From positions 124,001 to 188,000 of the forward strand of contig NZ_JBDKXB010000001.1 in assembly GCF_041197575.1 (NCBI RefSeq): a stretch of DNA of 64,000 nucleotides, written 5' to 3'. Under the pieces are notes generated by a model, which was given only the letters and a program-made list of their open reading frames with translations, was not told where the DNA came from and ran no database searches. The stretch comes from Thioalkalicoccus limnaeus (lineage in GTDB: Bacteria > Pseudomonadota > Gammaproteobacteria > Chromatiales > Chromatiaceae). Made by a program: the position numbers and the translations under genes. Shown here in pieces: positions 50,853-60,522 of this stretch; the stretch's first letter is position 1, and every line of letters begins with the position of its first letter.

Positions 50853-53800
50853 ATGGCCTATTCTTTCACCGAGAAAAAGCGCATTCGCAAAGATTTCGGC
50901 AAGCGTCCCGGCATCCTGGACGTGCCCTTCCTCCTTGCGACCCAGATCGAGTCCTACTGCGATTTCCTGCAGGCGGATACGGCAGCGAAGAAACGTGCCG
51001 ACAAGGGTTTGCACGCGGCCTTCAAGAGCGTTTTTCCGATCGAGAGCTATTCCGGCAATGCCGTGCTGGAGTATGTCAGTTATCGCCTCGGTGATCCGCC
51101 CTTCGATGTGCGCGAGTGCCATCTGCGCGGTGCGACCTATGCTGCGCCTTTGCGGGTTCGGCTGCAGTTGGTGATCTATGACAAGGAGGCCCCGGCAGGG
51201 TCGAAGGTCGTCAAGGACATCAAGGAGCAGGAAGTCTACATGGGCGAACTGCCACTGATGACCGAGACCGGCACCTTCATCATCAACGGCACCGAGCGGG
51301 TGATCGTTTCGCAGCTGCATCGGTCGCCCGGGGTCTTCTTCGACCATGACAAGGGAAAAACGCACTCATCCGGCAAGCTGCTGTTCTCCGCTCGCGTAAT
51401 TCCTTACCGTGGGTCCTGGCTCGATTTCGAGTTCGATCCCAAGGACAACCTGTTCGTTCGCATCGACCGGCGTCGCAAATTGCCGGCCACGGTGTTGCTG
51501 CGTGCACTGGGGTATGGCGTCGAGGAGATCCTCGGCTGCTTTTTCGAGACGGATGCGTTTCATCTGGGGCGCGAGTCGACCAGTCTCGAACTGGTGCCAG
51601 AACGTTTGCGCGGGGAGACGGTCAGTTTCGATATCCGCGTCGGCGAAGACCTGTTGGTCGAGGCAGGGCGGCGGGTCACCCAGCGCCACATCCGCGAGCT
51701 TCAGAAGGCGGGCATCGAGCGCCTGGACGTGCCCGCCGATTTTCTGGTGGGCCGCGTATTGGCGCATGCGCAGGTGGATCAGGAGACCGGCGAGGTCCTG
51801 GCCGAAGCCAATTCCGAATTGACGCTTGAGTTGGTCGAGACGCTGCGCCAGAAAGGCGTCGAGCGGATCGAGACCCTGTTCGTCAACGATCTGGACCATG
51901 GGCCCTATATCTCGGAGACGCTCCGTATCGATCCGACGACGTCGGATCTGGAGGCGCAGGTCGAAATCTACCGGATGATGCGACCCGGCGAACCGCCGAC
52001 GAAGGAGGCGGCGCAGAACCTGTTTCACAACCTGTTCTTCACGCCGGATCGCTACGACCTGTCCGCGGTCGGCCGCATGAAGTTCAATCGTCGCCTCGGG
52101 CGTGAGTCGGAAGAAGGGCCGGGCGTGCTCTATGACGGGCGTTACTTCCGGGAGCGCGCCGATGAGTTCTCGCAAACCCTCTATCAGGCATTGGGCGACA
52201 CCTCGGATATCGTCGACGCGATGAAGGTGCTCGTCGAACTGCGCAATGGGCGAGGCACCGTCGACGATATCGATCATCTCGGCAATCGTCGCATCCGTTG
52301 TGTCGGCGAGATGGCCGAGAACCAGTTCCGGGTCGGGTTGGTCCGAGTCGAGCGGGCCGTCAAGGAGCGTTTGTCGCTGGCCGAGTCGGAAGGTCTGATG
52401 CCGCAGGAGTTGATCAACGCCAAACCGGTCTCGGCGGCAATCAAGGAGTTCTTCGGGTCGAGCCAGCTATCGCAGTTCATGGATCAGAACAATCCGCTGT
52501 CGGAAGTCACGCACAAGCGGCGTGTATCGGCGCTCGGTCCAGGCGGGCTGGCCCGCGAGCGCGCCGGTTTCGAGGTGCGCGACGTGCATCCGACCCACTA
52601 CGGCCGGGTCTGCCCGATCGAGACACCGGAGGGGCCGAACATCGGTTTGATCAACTCGCTCGCCGTCTATGCGCGCACCAACAGGTTCGGCTTTCTCGAG
52701 ACCCCTTATCGCAAGGTCGAGAATGGGGGCGTGACCGATCAGATCGATTATCTGTCGGCCATCGAGGAGGGGCATTTCGTCATCGCGCAGGCTAATGCGA
52801 CGTTGGATGACGAGGGCCGGCTGATCGATGCGTTGGTGTCCTGCCGACATATGAACGAGTTCACGATGAAGGCGCCGGAAGAGGTCCATTACATGGACGT
52901 TTCGCCGCGCCAGATCGTCTCGGTGGCAGCCTCGCTGATCCCGTTCCTCGAGCACGACGACGCGAACCGGGCCTTGATGGGTTCGAACATGCAGCGCCAG
53001 GCCGTGCCGACTTTGCGTGCCGAGAAACCCTTGGTGGGGACCGGCATGGAGCGGGTCGTGGCCAAGGATTCGGGCGTCGTCGTGTGGGCGCGACGCGGCG
53101 GGGTGATCGAATCGGTCGATGCGGCGCGTATCGTCGTGCGGGTGAATGATGACGAGGCCGAGCCCGGGGTCCCGGGGGTCGATATCTACAACCTGACGAA
53201 GTACACGCGTTCCAACCAGAACACCTGCATCAACCAGCGGCCCTTGGTGCGCCCGGGTGACCAGGTCGCCCGCGACGACGTATTGGCCGACGGTCCCTCG
53301 ACGGACATGGGCGAGTTGGCGCTCGGACAGAATCTGCGCGTCGCCTTCATGCCCTGGAACGGCTACAACTTCGAGGACTCGATCCTGATCTCCGAACGGG
53401 TCGTTCAGGAGGACCGCTTCACGAGCGTCCACATCGAGGAGCTGACCTGCCTGGCGCGCGACACGAAGCTGGGGCAGGAGGAGATCACTGGCGATATCCC
53501 GAACGTTGGCGAGGCGGCCTTGTCGAAGCTCGATGAGTCCGGGATCGTCTACATCGGTGCCGAGGTTCGCGATGGCGACATCCTCGTCGGCAAGGTCACG
53601 CCGAAAGGCGAGACGCAATTGACCCCGGAGGAGAAACTCCTGCGGGCGATATTTGGCGAAAAGGCGTCGGACGTGAAGGATACGTCGCTGCGGCTGCCGT
53701 CCGGCATGGCCGGGACCGTGGTCGATGTCCAGGTCTTCACCCGTGATGGCGTCGAGAAGGACAAGCGCGCGCTGCAGATCGACGAGATGGAGCTGGACCG

Positions 53801-55007
53801 GTTTCGCAAGGACTTGGCCGACCAACAACGCATCATGGAGAACGATGCCTTCCAGCGGGTCGAGCGGATGCTGCTGAACAAGGTCGCCGATGGTGGTCCT
53901 CGGGGCCTGCGGCCAGGTGGCAAGATCACCAAGACCTATCTCGCCGAATTGGTGCAGACGGATGGGAGGGATGCCTGGCTGGAGATCCGGCTGCACAGCG
54001 AGGATCTGGCCGGCCAGCTCGAAGCGGTCGCGCTTCAGATCAAACAGTTGCGTGAGGAATTCCGTCAGCGTTACGAGATCAAGAAACGCAAGATCGCCAG
54101 TGGCGACGACCTGGCCCCGGGTGTGCTCAAGATGGTCAAGGTCTATGTCGCCGTCAAACGGCGGATTCAGCCGGGCGACAAGATGGCCGGTCGCCATGGT
54201 AACAAGGGTGTTATCTCGATGATCGTACCGGTCGAGGATATGCCGTTCTCGGCCGATGGGGAGCCCGTCGATATCGTGCTGAATCCTCTCGGTGTTCCGT
54301 CGCGAATGAACGTCGGCCAGGTGCTCGAGATGCATCTGGGTTGGGCCGCGAAGGGGTTGGGCCGAAAGATCGACGCGATGGTGCGCAGCCAAGTCGAGAT
54401 CGCCCGGCTTCGGGCCTTCTTGGGCGAGATCTACAACACCAGTGGCAAGCCCGAGGATCTCGACAGCCTCGATGATGCCGAGATCCTCGAATTGGCTCGC
54501 AACCTGACCGGTGGCGTACCGCTCGCGACACCGGTCTTCGATGGGGCGTCCGAGGAAGAGATCAAAGCGATGCTGCGTTTGGCCGATCTCTCGGAGACCG
54601 GGCAAACGGTCTTGTACGACGGTCGCACCGGTGATCGGTTCGAACGCGAGGTATCGGTGGGGTATATGTACATGCTGAAGCTCAATCACCTGGTCGATGA
54701 CAAGATGCATGCGCGCTCGACCGGGCCCTATAGCCTCGTGACCCAGCAGCCGCTCGGCGGCAAGGCCCAGTTCGGTGGTCAACGTTTCGGCGAGATGGAG
54801 GTCTGGGCGTTGGAGGCATACGGTGCGGCGTACTCGTTGCAGGAGATGCTGACCGTCAAGTCCGACGATGTGAATGGTCGCACCAAGATGTACAAGAACA
54901 TCGTCGATGGCGACCATCGCATGGAGGCCGGTATGCCCGAGTCCTTCAATGTGCTTGTCAAGGAGATCCGCTCGTTGGCCATCAACGTGGAACTGGAACA
55001 GGACTGA
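50853..55007 (+). CDS. rpoB: DNA-directed RNA polymerase subunit beta
   Basis: A 1384-residue beta subunit (E. coli 1342). The N-terminus is AYSFTEKKRIRKDFGKRPG. The rifampicin pocket reads SSQLSQFMDQNNPLSE then THKRRVSALGPGGL, with the drug-contact Gln, Asp, His and Ser in the sensitive form. Further conserved blocks are GPNIGLINSLA, GQNLRVAFMPWNGYNFEDSI, VGDKMAGRHGNKG-like text (here QPGDKMAGRHGNKGVIS) and the C-terminal GGQRFGEMEVWALEAYGAAYSLQEMLTVKSDDV. The 233 bases upstream hold the attenuator but no gene. rpoC follows after 46 bases. Confidence 0.99.
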   Translation: MAYSFTEKKRIRKDFGKRPGILDVPFLLATQIESYCDFLQADTAAKKRADKGLHAAFKSVFPIESYSGNAVLEYVSYRLGDPPFDVRECHLRGATYAAPLRVRLQLVIYDKEAPAGSKVVKDIKEQEVYMGELPLMTETGTFIINGTERVIVSQLHRSPGVFFDHDKGKTHSSGKLLFSARVIPYRGSWLDFEFDPKDNLFVRIDRRRKLPATVLLRALGYGVEEILGCFFETDAFHLGRESTSLELVPERLRGETVSFDIRVGEDLLVEAGRRVTQRHIRELQKAGIERLDVPADFLVGRVLAHAQVDQETGEVLAEANSELTLELVETLRQKGVERIETLFVNDLDHGPYISETLRIDPTTSDLEAQVEIYRMMRPGEPPTKEAAQNLFHNLFFTPDRYDLSAVGRMKFNRRLGRESEEGPGVLYDGRYFRERADEFSQTLYQALGDTSDIVDAMKVLVELRNGRGTVDDIDHLGNRRIRCVGEMAENQFRVGLVRVERAVKERLSLAESEGLMPQELINAKPVSAAIKEFFGSSQLSQFMDQNNPLSEVTHKRRVSALGPGGLARERAGFEVRDVHPTHYGRVCPIETPEGPNIGLINSLAVYARTNRFGFLETPYRKVENGGVTDQIDYLSAIEEGHFVIAQANATLDDEGRLIDALVSCRHMNEFTMKAPEEVHYMDVSPRQIVSVAASLIPFLEHDDANRALMGSNMQRQAVPTLRAEKPLVGTGMERVVAKDSGVVVWARRGGVIESVDAARIVVRVNDDEAEPGVPGVDIYNLTKYTRSNQNTCINQRPLVRPGDQVARDDVLADGPSTDMGELALGQNLRVAFMPWNGYNFEDSILISERVVQEDRFTSVHIEELTCLARDTKLGQEEITGDIPNVGEAALSKLDESGIVYIGAEVRDGDILVGKVTPKGETQLTPEEKLLRAIFGEKASDVKDTSLRLPSGMAGTVVDVQVFTRDGVEKDKRALQIDEMELDRFRKDLADQQRIMENDAFQRVERMLLNKVADGGPRGLRPGGKITKTYLAELVQTDGRDAWLEIRLHSEDLAGQLEAVALQIKQLREEFRQRYEIKKRKIASGDDLAPGVLKMVKVYVAVKRRIQPGDKMAGRHGNKGVISMIVPVEDMPFSADGEPVDIVLNPLGVPSRMNVGQVLEMHLGWAAKGLGRKIDAMVRSQVEIARLRAFLGEIYNTSGKPEDLDSLDDAEILELARNLTGGVPLATPVFDGASEEEIKAMLRLADLSETGQTVLYDGRTGDRFEREVSVGYMYMLKLNHLVDDKMHARSTGPYSLVTQQPLGGKAQFGGQRFGEMEVWALEAYGAAYSLQEMLTVKSDDVNGRTKMYKNIVDGDHRMEAGMPESFNVLVKEIRSLAINVELEQD

Positions 55008-55053
55008 AGCCAGTCATGTCGCTGAAGGGTAAGCTCAGACAGGAGGCACGGTC

Positions 55054-58000
55054 TTGAAAGATTTATTGAACATTATCAAGCAGCAGGGTCAGGCGCTCGA
55101 GTTCGACGCGATCAAGATCGGTCTGGCGTCGCCGGACATGATTCGCTCTTGGTCCTACGGCGAGGTCAAGAAGCCGGAGACCATCAACTACCGGACCTTC
55201 AAGCCGGAGCGCGATGGGCTCTTCTGCGCCAAGATCTTCGGTCCGATCAGCGATTACGAGTGCCTGTGCGGAAAGTACAAGCGGCTGAAACATCGCGGCG
55301 TGGTGTGCGAAAAATGCGGGGTCGAGGTGACGCTCGCAAAGGTGCGGCGCGAGCGCATGGGGCACATCGAGCTGGCCAGCCCGGTGGCGCACATCTGGTT
55401 CCTGAAGTCATTGCCGTCGCGGATTGGGCTGCTGCTCGACATGACCCTGCGCGACATCGAGCGGATCCTGTACTTCGAGTCCTTCGTCGTCGTCGATCCG
55501 GGTATGACACAGCTCGAGCGCGGCCAGATGCTGACCGACGAACAGTACCTGGATGCCCTCGAGGAGAACGGGGACGAATTCGATGCGCGCATGGGGGCCG
55601 AGGCGGTTTTCGAACTGCTGCGCACGATCGACATGCCGAAAGAGATTCGGCTGATGCGCGAGGAGATCGAAACCACGAACTCCGAGACCAAGGTCAAGAA
55701 GCTGTCGAAGCGACTGAAGCTGATGGAATCGCTGCTGGACTCCGGAAATCGGCCGGAGTGGATGATCCTGACCGTGCTGCCGGTGTTGCCTCCGGACTTG
55801 CGGCCGTTGGTGCCGCTCGACGGTGGGCGTTTCGCGACCTCCGACCTCAATGACCTCTACCGGCGCGTCATCAACCGAAATAACCGACTCAAGCGGTTGC
55901 TCGATCTGGTCGCGCCCGACATCATCGTCCGTAACGAAAAGCGCATGCTCCAGGAATCGGTCGATGCGCTGCTCGACAACGGCCGCCGCGGCCGTGCCAT
56001 CACCGGGACGAACAAGCGGCCGCTCAAGTCGCTTGCCGACATGATCAAGGGCAAGCAGGGGCGTTTCCGGCAGAACCTGCTCGGCAAGCGGGTCGACTAT
56101 TCGGGGCGTTCGGTGATCGTGGTCGGACCGACCTTGAAGCTGCATCAGTGCGGCCTGCCGAAGCGCATGGCGCTGGAGCTGTTCAAGCCCTTCATCTTCA
56201 GCAAGCTGCAATTGCGCGGCCTGGCCGCGACCATCAAGGCGGCGAAGAAGATGGTCGAGCGCGGGGCGCCCGAGGTCTGGGACATCCTCGAGGAGGTCAT
56301 TCGCGAGCACCCGGTCATGCTCAACCGCGCGCCGACGCTGCATCGTCTCGGCATCCAGGCCTTCGAGCCCGTGCTGGTCGAAGGCAAGGCGATCCAGCTC
56401 CATCCGCTCGTTTGCACGGCTTTCAATGCCGATTTCGATGGCGACCAGATGGCCGTCCACGTTCCTCTGTCACTCGAGGCGCAGATCGAGGCGCGGGCGC
56501 TGATGATGGCGTCGAACAACATCTTGTCTCCGGCGAATGGTGAGCCGATCATCGTGCCGTCGCAGGACGTGGTGCTGGGCCTCTACTACATGACGCGCGA
56601 ACGCATCGGGGCGAAAGGCGAGGGGTTGGTCTTGAGCGGCATCGACGAAGCGCGACGCGCCTACGAAACCGGGCGGGCGGACTTGCACGCCCGGTGCCGG
56701 GTAAGGATTCGCGAGGTCATCAAGGCCGAGGACGGCGCGTTTCAGGAGCAGGTCAAGATCCGGGATACAACGGTCGGTCGGGCCCTGGTCTTCGAGATCG
56801 TCCCCAACGGGCTTCCGTTCGATCTGGTCGATCAGCCGCTCGGGAAAAAACAGATCTCGCGGCTGATCGACTCCTGCTATCGCCGCCTGGGTCTGAAAGA
56901 GACCGTGGTATTCGCTGATCAGATCATGTACCTCGGTTTCCGCATGGCGACGCGGGCCGGTGTCTCGATCGGTCTCGAGGACATGGCGGTGCCCGAGGAA
57001 AAGGCGCGGATCCTGGCCGAAGCCGAGATCCAGGTCAAGGAGATCCAGGATCAATACGCGTCGGGGCTAGTCACGAATGGCGAGCGTTACAATAAAGTCG
57101 TCGACATCTGGTCCTATACCAACGATCAGGTGGCCAAGTCGATGATGGCCAAGCTCGGTAAGGAGCAGGCTCTCGACCCCGAAGGCCGCCCAGTCCAACA
57201 GGATTCCTTCAACTCGATCTACATGATGGCCGACTCGGGCGCCCGCGGGTCAGCGGCCCAGATTCGGCAGCTGGCCGGGATGCGCGGGCTGATGGCGAAA
57301 CCCGATGGTTCGATCATCGAAACGCCGATCACGGCGAATTTCCGCGAGGGCCTGAATGTCATCCAGTACTTCATCTCGACGCATGGTGCCCGCAAGGGTC
57401 TCGCCGATACCGCGCTCAAAACCGCGAACTCCGGGTATTTGACGCGACGGTTGGTCGATGTGGCGCAGGACATGGTCGTGCTGGAGACGGATTGCGGCAC
57501 CGAGAAGGGGCTGTTGATGACCCCGATCATCGAAGGGGGTGACGTGGTCGAGCCGCTGCGCGAGCGGATCTTGGGTCGTGTCATCGCGGTCGACGTCTTC
57601 CTGCCCGCGACGGGGGAGCTGGTCTGTCAGGCGGGCACCTTGCTCGATGAGGCCTGGGTCGAGCGGCTCGAGTCGCGGGGGATCGATCAGGTCTACGTTC
57701 GTTCGCCGATCACATGCGAGTCGCGTCTGGGCGTCTGCGCCCAGTGCTACGGTCGGGACCTGGCGCGTGGCCACCGGGTCAACCTCGGCGAGGCCGTGGG
57801 CGTCATCGCGGCGCAATCGATCGGCGAGCCGGGCACCCAGTTGACGATGCGCACCTTCCATATCGGTGGTGCGGCCTCGCGCGCCGCGGCCGTCAACAGC
57901 ATCGAAGTCAAGTCATCCGGTACCGTGCGGCTGCACAACATCAAGACGGTGCGCCATCACAGTGGCAATCTCGTCGCTGTCAGCCGCTCCGGAGAACTCA

Positions 58001-59274
58001 CGGTCTCCGATGACAAGGGTCTCGAGCGTGAACGCTACAAGGTGCCTTACGGGGCGACGGTGCGAGTCAATAACGGTGACGCCGTCGCCGGTGGGCAGAT
58101 CATTGCGACCTGGGACCCTCATACCCATCCGGTCATCACCGAGGTAGCCGGGCGGTTACGCTTCGAGGATTTCATCGAAGGGGTCACGGTCCACATCCAA
58201 ACCGACGATATCACCGGCTTGAGCGCCCACGTGGTCATTGACCCGAAGCAGCGGCCGGCGATGGGTCGGGATCTGCGGCCCATGGTCAAGCTGGTCGATG
58301 AGGAAGGGGGCGATCTGAACATCGCGGGTACCGACATGCCGGCCCGCTACTATCTGCCGTCGGGTGCGATCGTCAGCGTAGCCGATGGTGCCGAGGTGGC
58401 CGTTGGTGATGTCATTGCCCGCATTCCGCAGGAGTCGAGCAAGACCCGTGATATCACCGGTGGTCTGCCGCGTGTCGCGGATCTGTTCGAGGCCCGCAAG
58501 CCCAAGGAGGCCGCGCTGTTGGCCGAGGTGTCCGGGACCGTGAGTTTTGGCAAGGACACCAAGGGCAAGCAGCGTCTGATCATCACTCAGGACAACGGCG
58601 AAACCTATGAAGAGCTGATCCCGAAATGGCGACATGTGAATGCCTTCGAAGGCGAGCGTGTCGAGCGCGGCGAGATCATCTCGGATGGCGAGTTGGCTGC
58701 CCACGATATCCTGCGCCTGAAGGGGGTTCGAGCGTTGGCCGAGTACCTGGTCAAGGAGATCCAGGACGTGTATCGGCTGCAGGGTGTGAAGATCAACGAC
58801 AAGCACATCGAGGTGATCATTCGCCAGATGTTGCGCAAGGTCGAGGTCACGGATCCAGGTGATACGCGCTTGCTGCGCGGCGAGCAGGTCGAGTACACGG
58901 CGCTGTTGGTCGAAAACGAGCGGGTCGCAGCCGAAGGCAAGGTCGCGGCACAATGGCAGCCCTTGTTGCTGGGTATCACGAAGGCGTCGTTGGCCACCGA
59001 GTCCTTCATCTCGGCGGCTTCGTTCCAAGAGACGACCCGTGTGCTGACCGAGGCCGCTGTGCGGGGATCGACGGACAAGCTGACCGGGCTCAAGGAAAAC
59101 GTGATCGTTGGTCGGTTGATCCCGGCGGGTACGGGGCTTTCGCACCATCGTGCGAGACGCCGTCAACGTCAATCCGAGCGTCTGCAAGAAGGCGGGAGCG
59201 GGCGGGTCGAAATGACGGCCGCTGAGCTCGAGCAAGCCCTCAAGCAAGAGCTGAACGTCTCGAGTACCGACTGA
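55054..59274 (+). CDS. rpoC: DNA-directed RNA polymerase subunit beta'
   Basis: A 1406-residue beta' subunit (E. coli 1407). The N-terminal zinc site is in CLCGKYKRLKHRGVVCEKCGVEV, the bridge to RNA polymerase active-site magnesium is NADFDGDQMAVHVPL, and the second zinc site is ITCESRLGVCAQCYGRDLARG, followed by GEAVGVIAAQSIGEPGTQLTMRTFHIGG (trigger-loop region). The start is TTG 55054, supported by AGGAGG ten bases upstream. It closes the rplKAJL-rpoBC group; a strong hairpin and the rpsL promoter come next. Confidence 0.99.
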   Translation: MKDLLNIIKQQGQALEFDAIKIGLASPDMIRSWSYGEVKKPETINYRTFKPERDGLFCAKIFGPISDYECLCGKYKRLKHRGVVCEKCGVEVTLAKVRRERMGHIELASPVAHIWFLKSLPSRIGLLLDMTLRDIERILYFESFVVVDPGMTQLERGQMLTDEQYLDALEENGDEFDARMGAEAVFELLRTIDMPKEIRLMREEIETTNSETKVKKLSKRLKLMESLLDSGNRPEWMILTVLPVLPPDLRPLVPLDGGRFATSDLNDLYRRVINRNNRLKRLLDLVAPDIIVRNEKRMLQESVDALLDNGRRGRAITGTNKRPLKSLADMIKGKQGRFRQNLLGKRVDYSGRSVIVVGPTLKLHQCGLPKRMALELFKPFIFSKLQLRGLAATIKAAKKMVERGAPEVWDILEEVIREHPVMLNRAPTLHRLGIQAFEPVLVEGKAIQLHPLVCTAFNADFDGDQMAVHVPLSLEAQIEARALMMASNNILSPANGEPIIVPSQDVVLGLYYMTRERIGAKGEGLVLSGIDEARRAYETGRADLHARCRVRIREVIKAEDGAFQEQVKIRDTTVGRALVFEIVPNGLPFDLVDQPLGKKQISRLIDSCYRRLGLKETVVFADQIMYLGFRMATRAGVSIGLEDMAVPEEKARILAEAEIQVKEIQDQYASGLVTNGERYNKVVDIWSYTNDQVAKSMMAKLGKEQALDPEGRPVQQDSFNSIYMMADSGARGSAAQIRQLAGMRGLMAKPDGSIIETPITANFREGLNVIQYFISTHGARKGLADTALKTANSGYLTRRLVDVAQDMVVLETDCGTEKGLLMTPIIEGGDVVEPLRERILGRVIAVDVFLPATGELVCQAGTLLDEAWVERLESRGIDQVYVRSPITCESRLGVCAQCYGRDLARGHRVNLGEAVGVIAAQSIGEPGTQLTMRTFHIGGAASRAAAVNSIEVKSSGTVRLHNIKTVRHHSGNLVAVSRSGELTVSDDKGLERERYKVPYGATVRVNNGDAVAGGQIIATWDPHTHPVITEVAGRLRFEDFIEGVTVHIQTDDITGLSAHVVIDPKQRPAMGRDLRPMVKLVDEEGGDLNIAGTDMPARYYLPSGAIVSVADGAEVAVGDVIARIPQESSKTRDITGGLPRVADLFEARKPKEAALLAEVSGTVSFGKDTKGKQRLIITQDNGETYEELIPKWRHVNAFEGERVERGEIISDGELAAHDILRLKGVRALAEYLVKEIQDVYRLQGVKINDKHIEVIIRQMLRKVEVTDPGDTRLLRGEQVEYTALLVENERVAAEGKVAAQWQPLLLGITKASLATESFISAASFQETTRVLTEAAVRGSTDKLTGLKENVIVGRLIPAGTGLSHHRARRRQRQSERLQEGGSGRVEMTAAELEQALKQELNVSSTD

Positions 59275-59290
59275 GCGGGTCTTCTCGCCA

Positions 59291-59315
59291 CCGGGAGGGG
59301 CGCGCACCCTCCCGG
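59291..59315 (+). terminator. Hairpin after rpoC
   Basis: CCGGGAGGG (59291-59299) pairs perfectly with CCCTCCCGG (59307-59315) around a 7-base loop, 17 bases after the rpoC stop. No T-run follows; it sits about 20 bases before the rpsL promoter and probably separates the two transcripts in part. Confidence 0.6.
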
Positions 59316-59334
59316 AACCTGGCCAGGTAGGCAG

Positions 59335-59363
59335 TTGACTTGCCTGGCTCCTTTTCCTACAAT
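59335..59363 (+). promoter_or_regulatory. Sigma70 promoter of the str operon (rpsL-rpsG-fusA-tuf)
   Basis: TTGACT (59335-59340) and TACAAT (59358-59363) are separated by exactly 17 bases, each one mismatch from consensus. It leaves a leader of about 185 bases before rpsL, containing a CGGCCGG / CCGGC hairpin but no gene. Confidence 0.85.
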
Positions 59364-59553
59364 GCTCGGTCTTAGCTCGGCCGGCTCATCGCCGGCTTGC
59401 TTGTTTCCTGAATCGGGCGTTCGATGCCCAGGCACAGCTTCAAGTCAAGTGCGAAGGCCCCTGGTTTGTTGCCTCCTGGTCGCTAGGGCAACCAGTCGCG
59501 CCCTTTGCCCTTGATGTCTGGATAGCGCTGCGGCGCCGGTGGAGATCGATTGC

Positions 59554-59928
59554 ATGGCAACTATCAATCAGTTGGTGCGCAGGCCCCGAAAGCGTCGCGT
59601 GGCCAAGAGTAACGTGCCGGCCCTCGAGGCCTGTCCGCAGAAGCGGGGCGTTTGTACGCGCGTCTATACCACGACGCCGAAGAAGCCGAACTCGGCGCTG
59701 CGTAAGGTGGCTCGCGTCCGGTTGACCAATGGCTTCGAGGTCGCCTCCTACATCGGAGGTGAGGGGCACAACCTGCAAGAGCACTCGGTGGTGTTGATTC
59801 GCGGGGGGCGGGTCAAGGACCTGCCGGGTGTCCGCTACCACACGGTCCGCGGTGCCTTGGATGCGTCGGGCGTCGAGAAGCGGCGCCAGGGGCGTTCGAA
59901 ATACGGCGCCAAGCGGCCGAAGAAATAG
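59554..59928 (+). CDS. rpsL: 30S ribosomal protein S12
   Basis: A 124-residue S12 near the decoding centre. ATINQLVRRPRKRRVAKSNVPALEACPQKRGVCTRVYT, TPKKPNSALRKVARVRLTNG and GGRVKDLPGVRYH are canonical; Lys43 and Lys88 are the residues of streptomycin-sensitive strains. GGTGGAG lies upstream of ATG 59554. First gene of the str operon. Confidence 0.99.
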   Translation: MATINQLVRRPRKRRVAKSNVPALEACPQKRGVCTRVYTTTPKKPNSALRKVARVRLTNGFEVASYIGGEGHNLQEHSVVLIRGGRVKDLPGVRYHTVRGALDASGVEKRRQGRSKYGAKRPKK

Positions 59929-60010
59929 GTCGGTCTTGGCGAGCGTCGAGGCCGTTTCGTATCTGTTGTGATCGTATTCCCGCGAGTCTTTTGGACGGAG
60001 TCCGTACATC

Positions 60011-60481
60011 ATGCCGAGAAGACGCGTCGTTGCCCGTCGTCAGATCCTGCCCGATCCGAAGCACGGGAGCCAGTTGCTTGCCAAGTTCATCAATATGATG
60101 ATGAGGGATGGCAAGAAGTCGACCGCCGAGCGGCTCATCTATGGGGCGCTCGATCAGGTGTCTGAGAAAAAGGGGGTCGAGCCGATCGGGCTTCTGGATC
60201 AGGCCATGGAAAACGTGCGTCCGATGGTCGAGGTCAAGTCGCGGCGTGTCGGCGGGGCCACTTATCAGGTGCCGATCGAAGTTCGGCCGTCGCGCCGCAA
60301 TTCGTTGGCCATGCGTTGGATCATCGATGCGGCTCGCAAGCGTTCGGAGAAGTCGATGGCGCATCGTTTGGCCGGCGAGTTGATGGACGCCGCGGATTCG
60401 CGTGGTGCGGCGGTCAAGAAGAAAGAAGATACGCATCGGATGGCCGAGGCCAACCGGGCCTTCTCGCACTATCGCTGGTAG
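60011..60481 (+). CDS. rpsG: 30S ribosomal protein S7
   Basis: A 156-residue S7, the head-assembly primary binder of 16S rRNA and, in E. coli, the repressor of the str operon. PRRRVVARRQILPDPKHGSQLLAKFINMMMRDGKKSTAERLIYGAL and RRVGGATYQVPIEVRPSRRNSLAMRWIIDAARKR are characteristic. GGACGGAG precedes ATG 60011. It lies 82 bases after rpsL. Confidence 0.99.
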   Translation: MPRRRVVARRQILPDPKHGSQLLAKFINMMMRDGKKSTAERLIYGALDQVSEKKGVEPIGLLDQAMENVRPMVEVKSRRVGGATYQVPIEVRPSRRNSLAMRWIIDAARKRSEKSMAHRLAGELMDAADSRGAAVKKKEDTHRMAEANRAFSHYRW

Positions 60482-60522
60482 CGGCGGTAACGCGCTGACA
60501 CAGATTTGAGGCGGAAACACTC

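Noticed and set aside
52467..54917. Very long open frame on the minus strand opposite rpoB (over 800 codons)
   Set aside because: It is the antisense of a strongly conserved gene. High GC and biased codons keep the opposite frame free of stops; the translation is His/Arg/Asp-rich with no family text.
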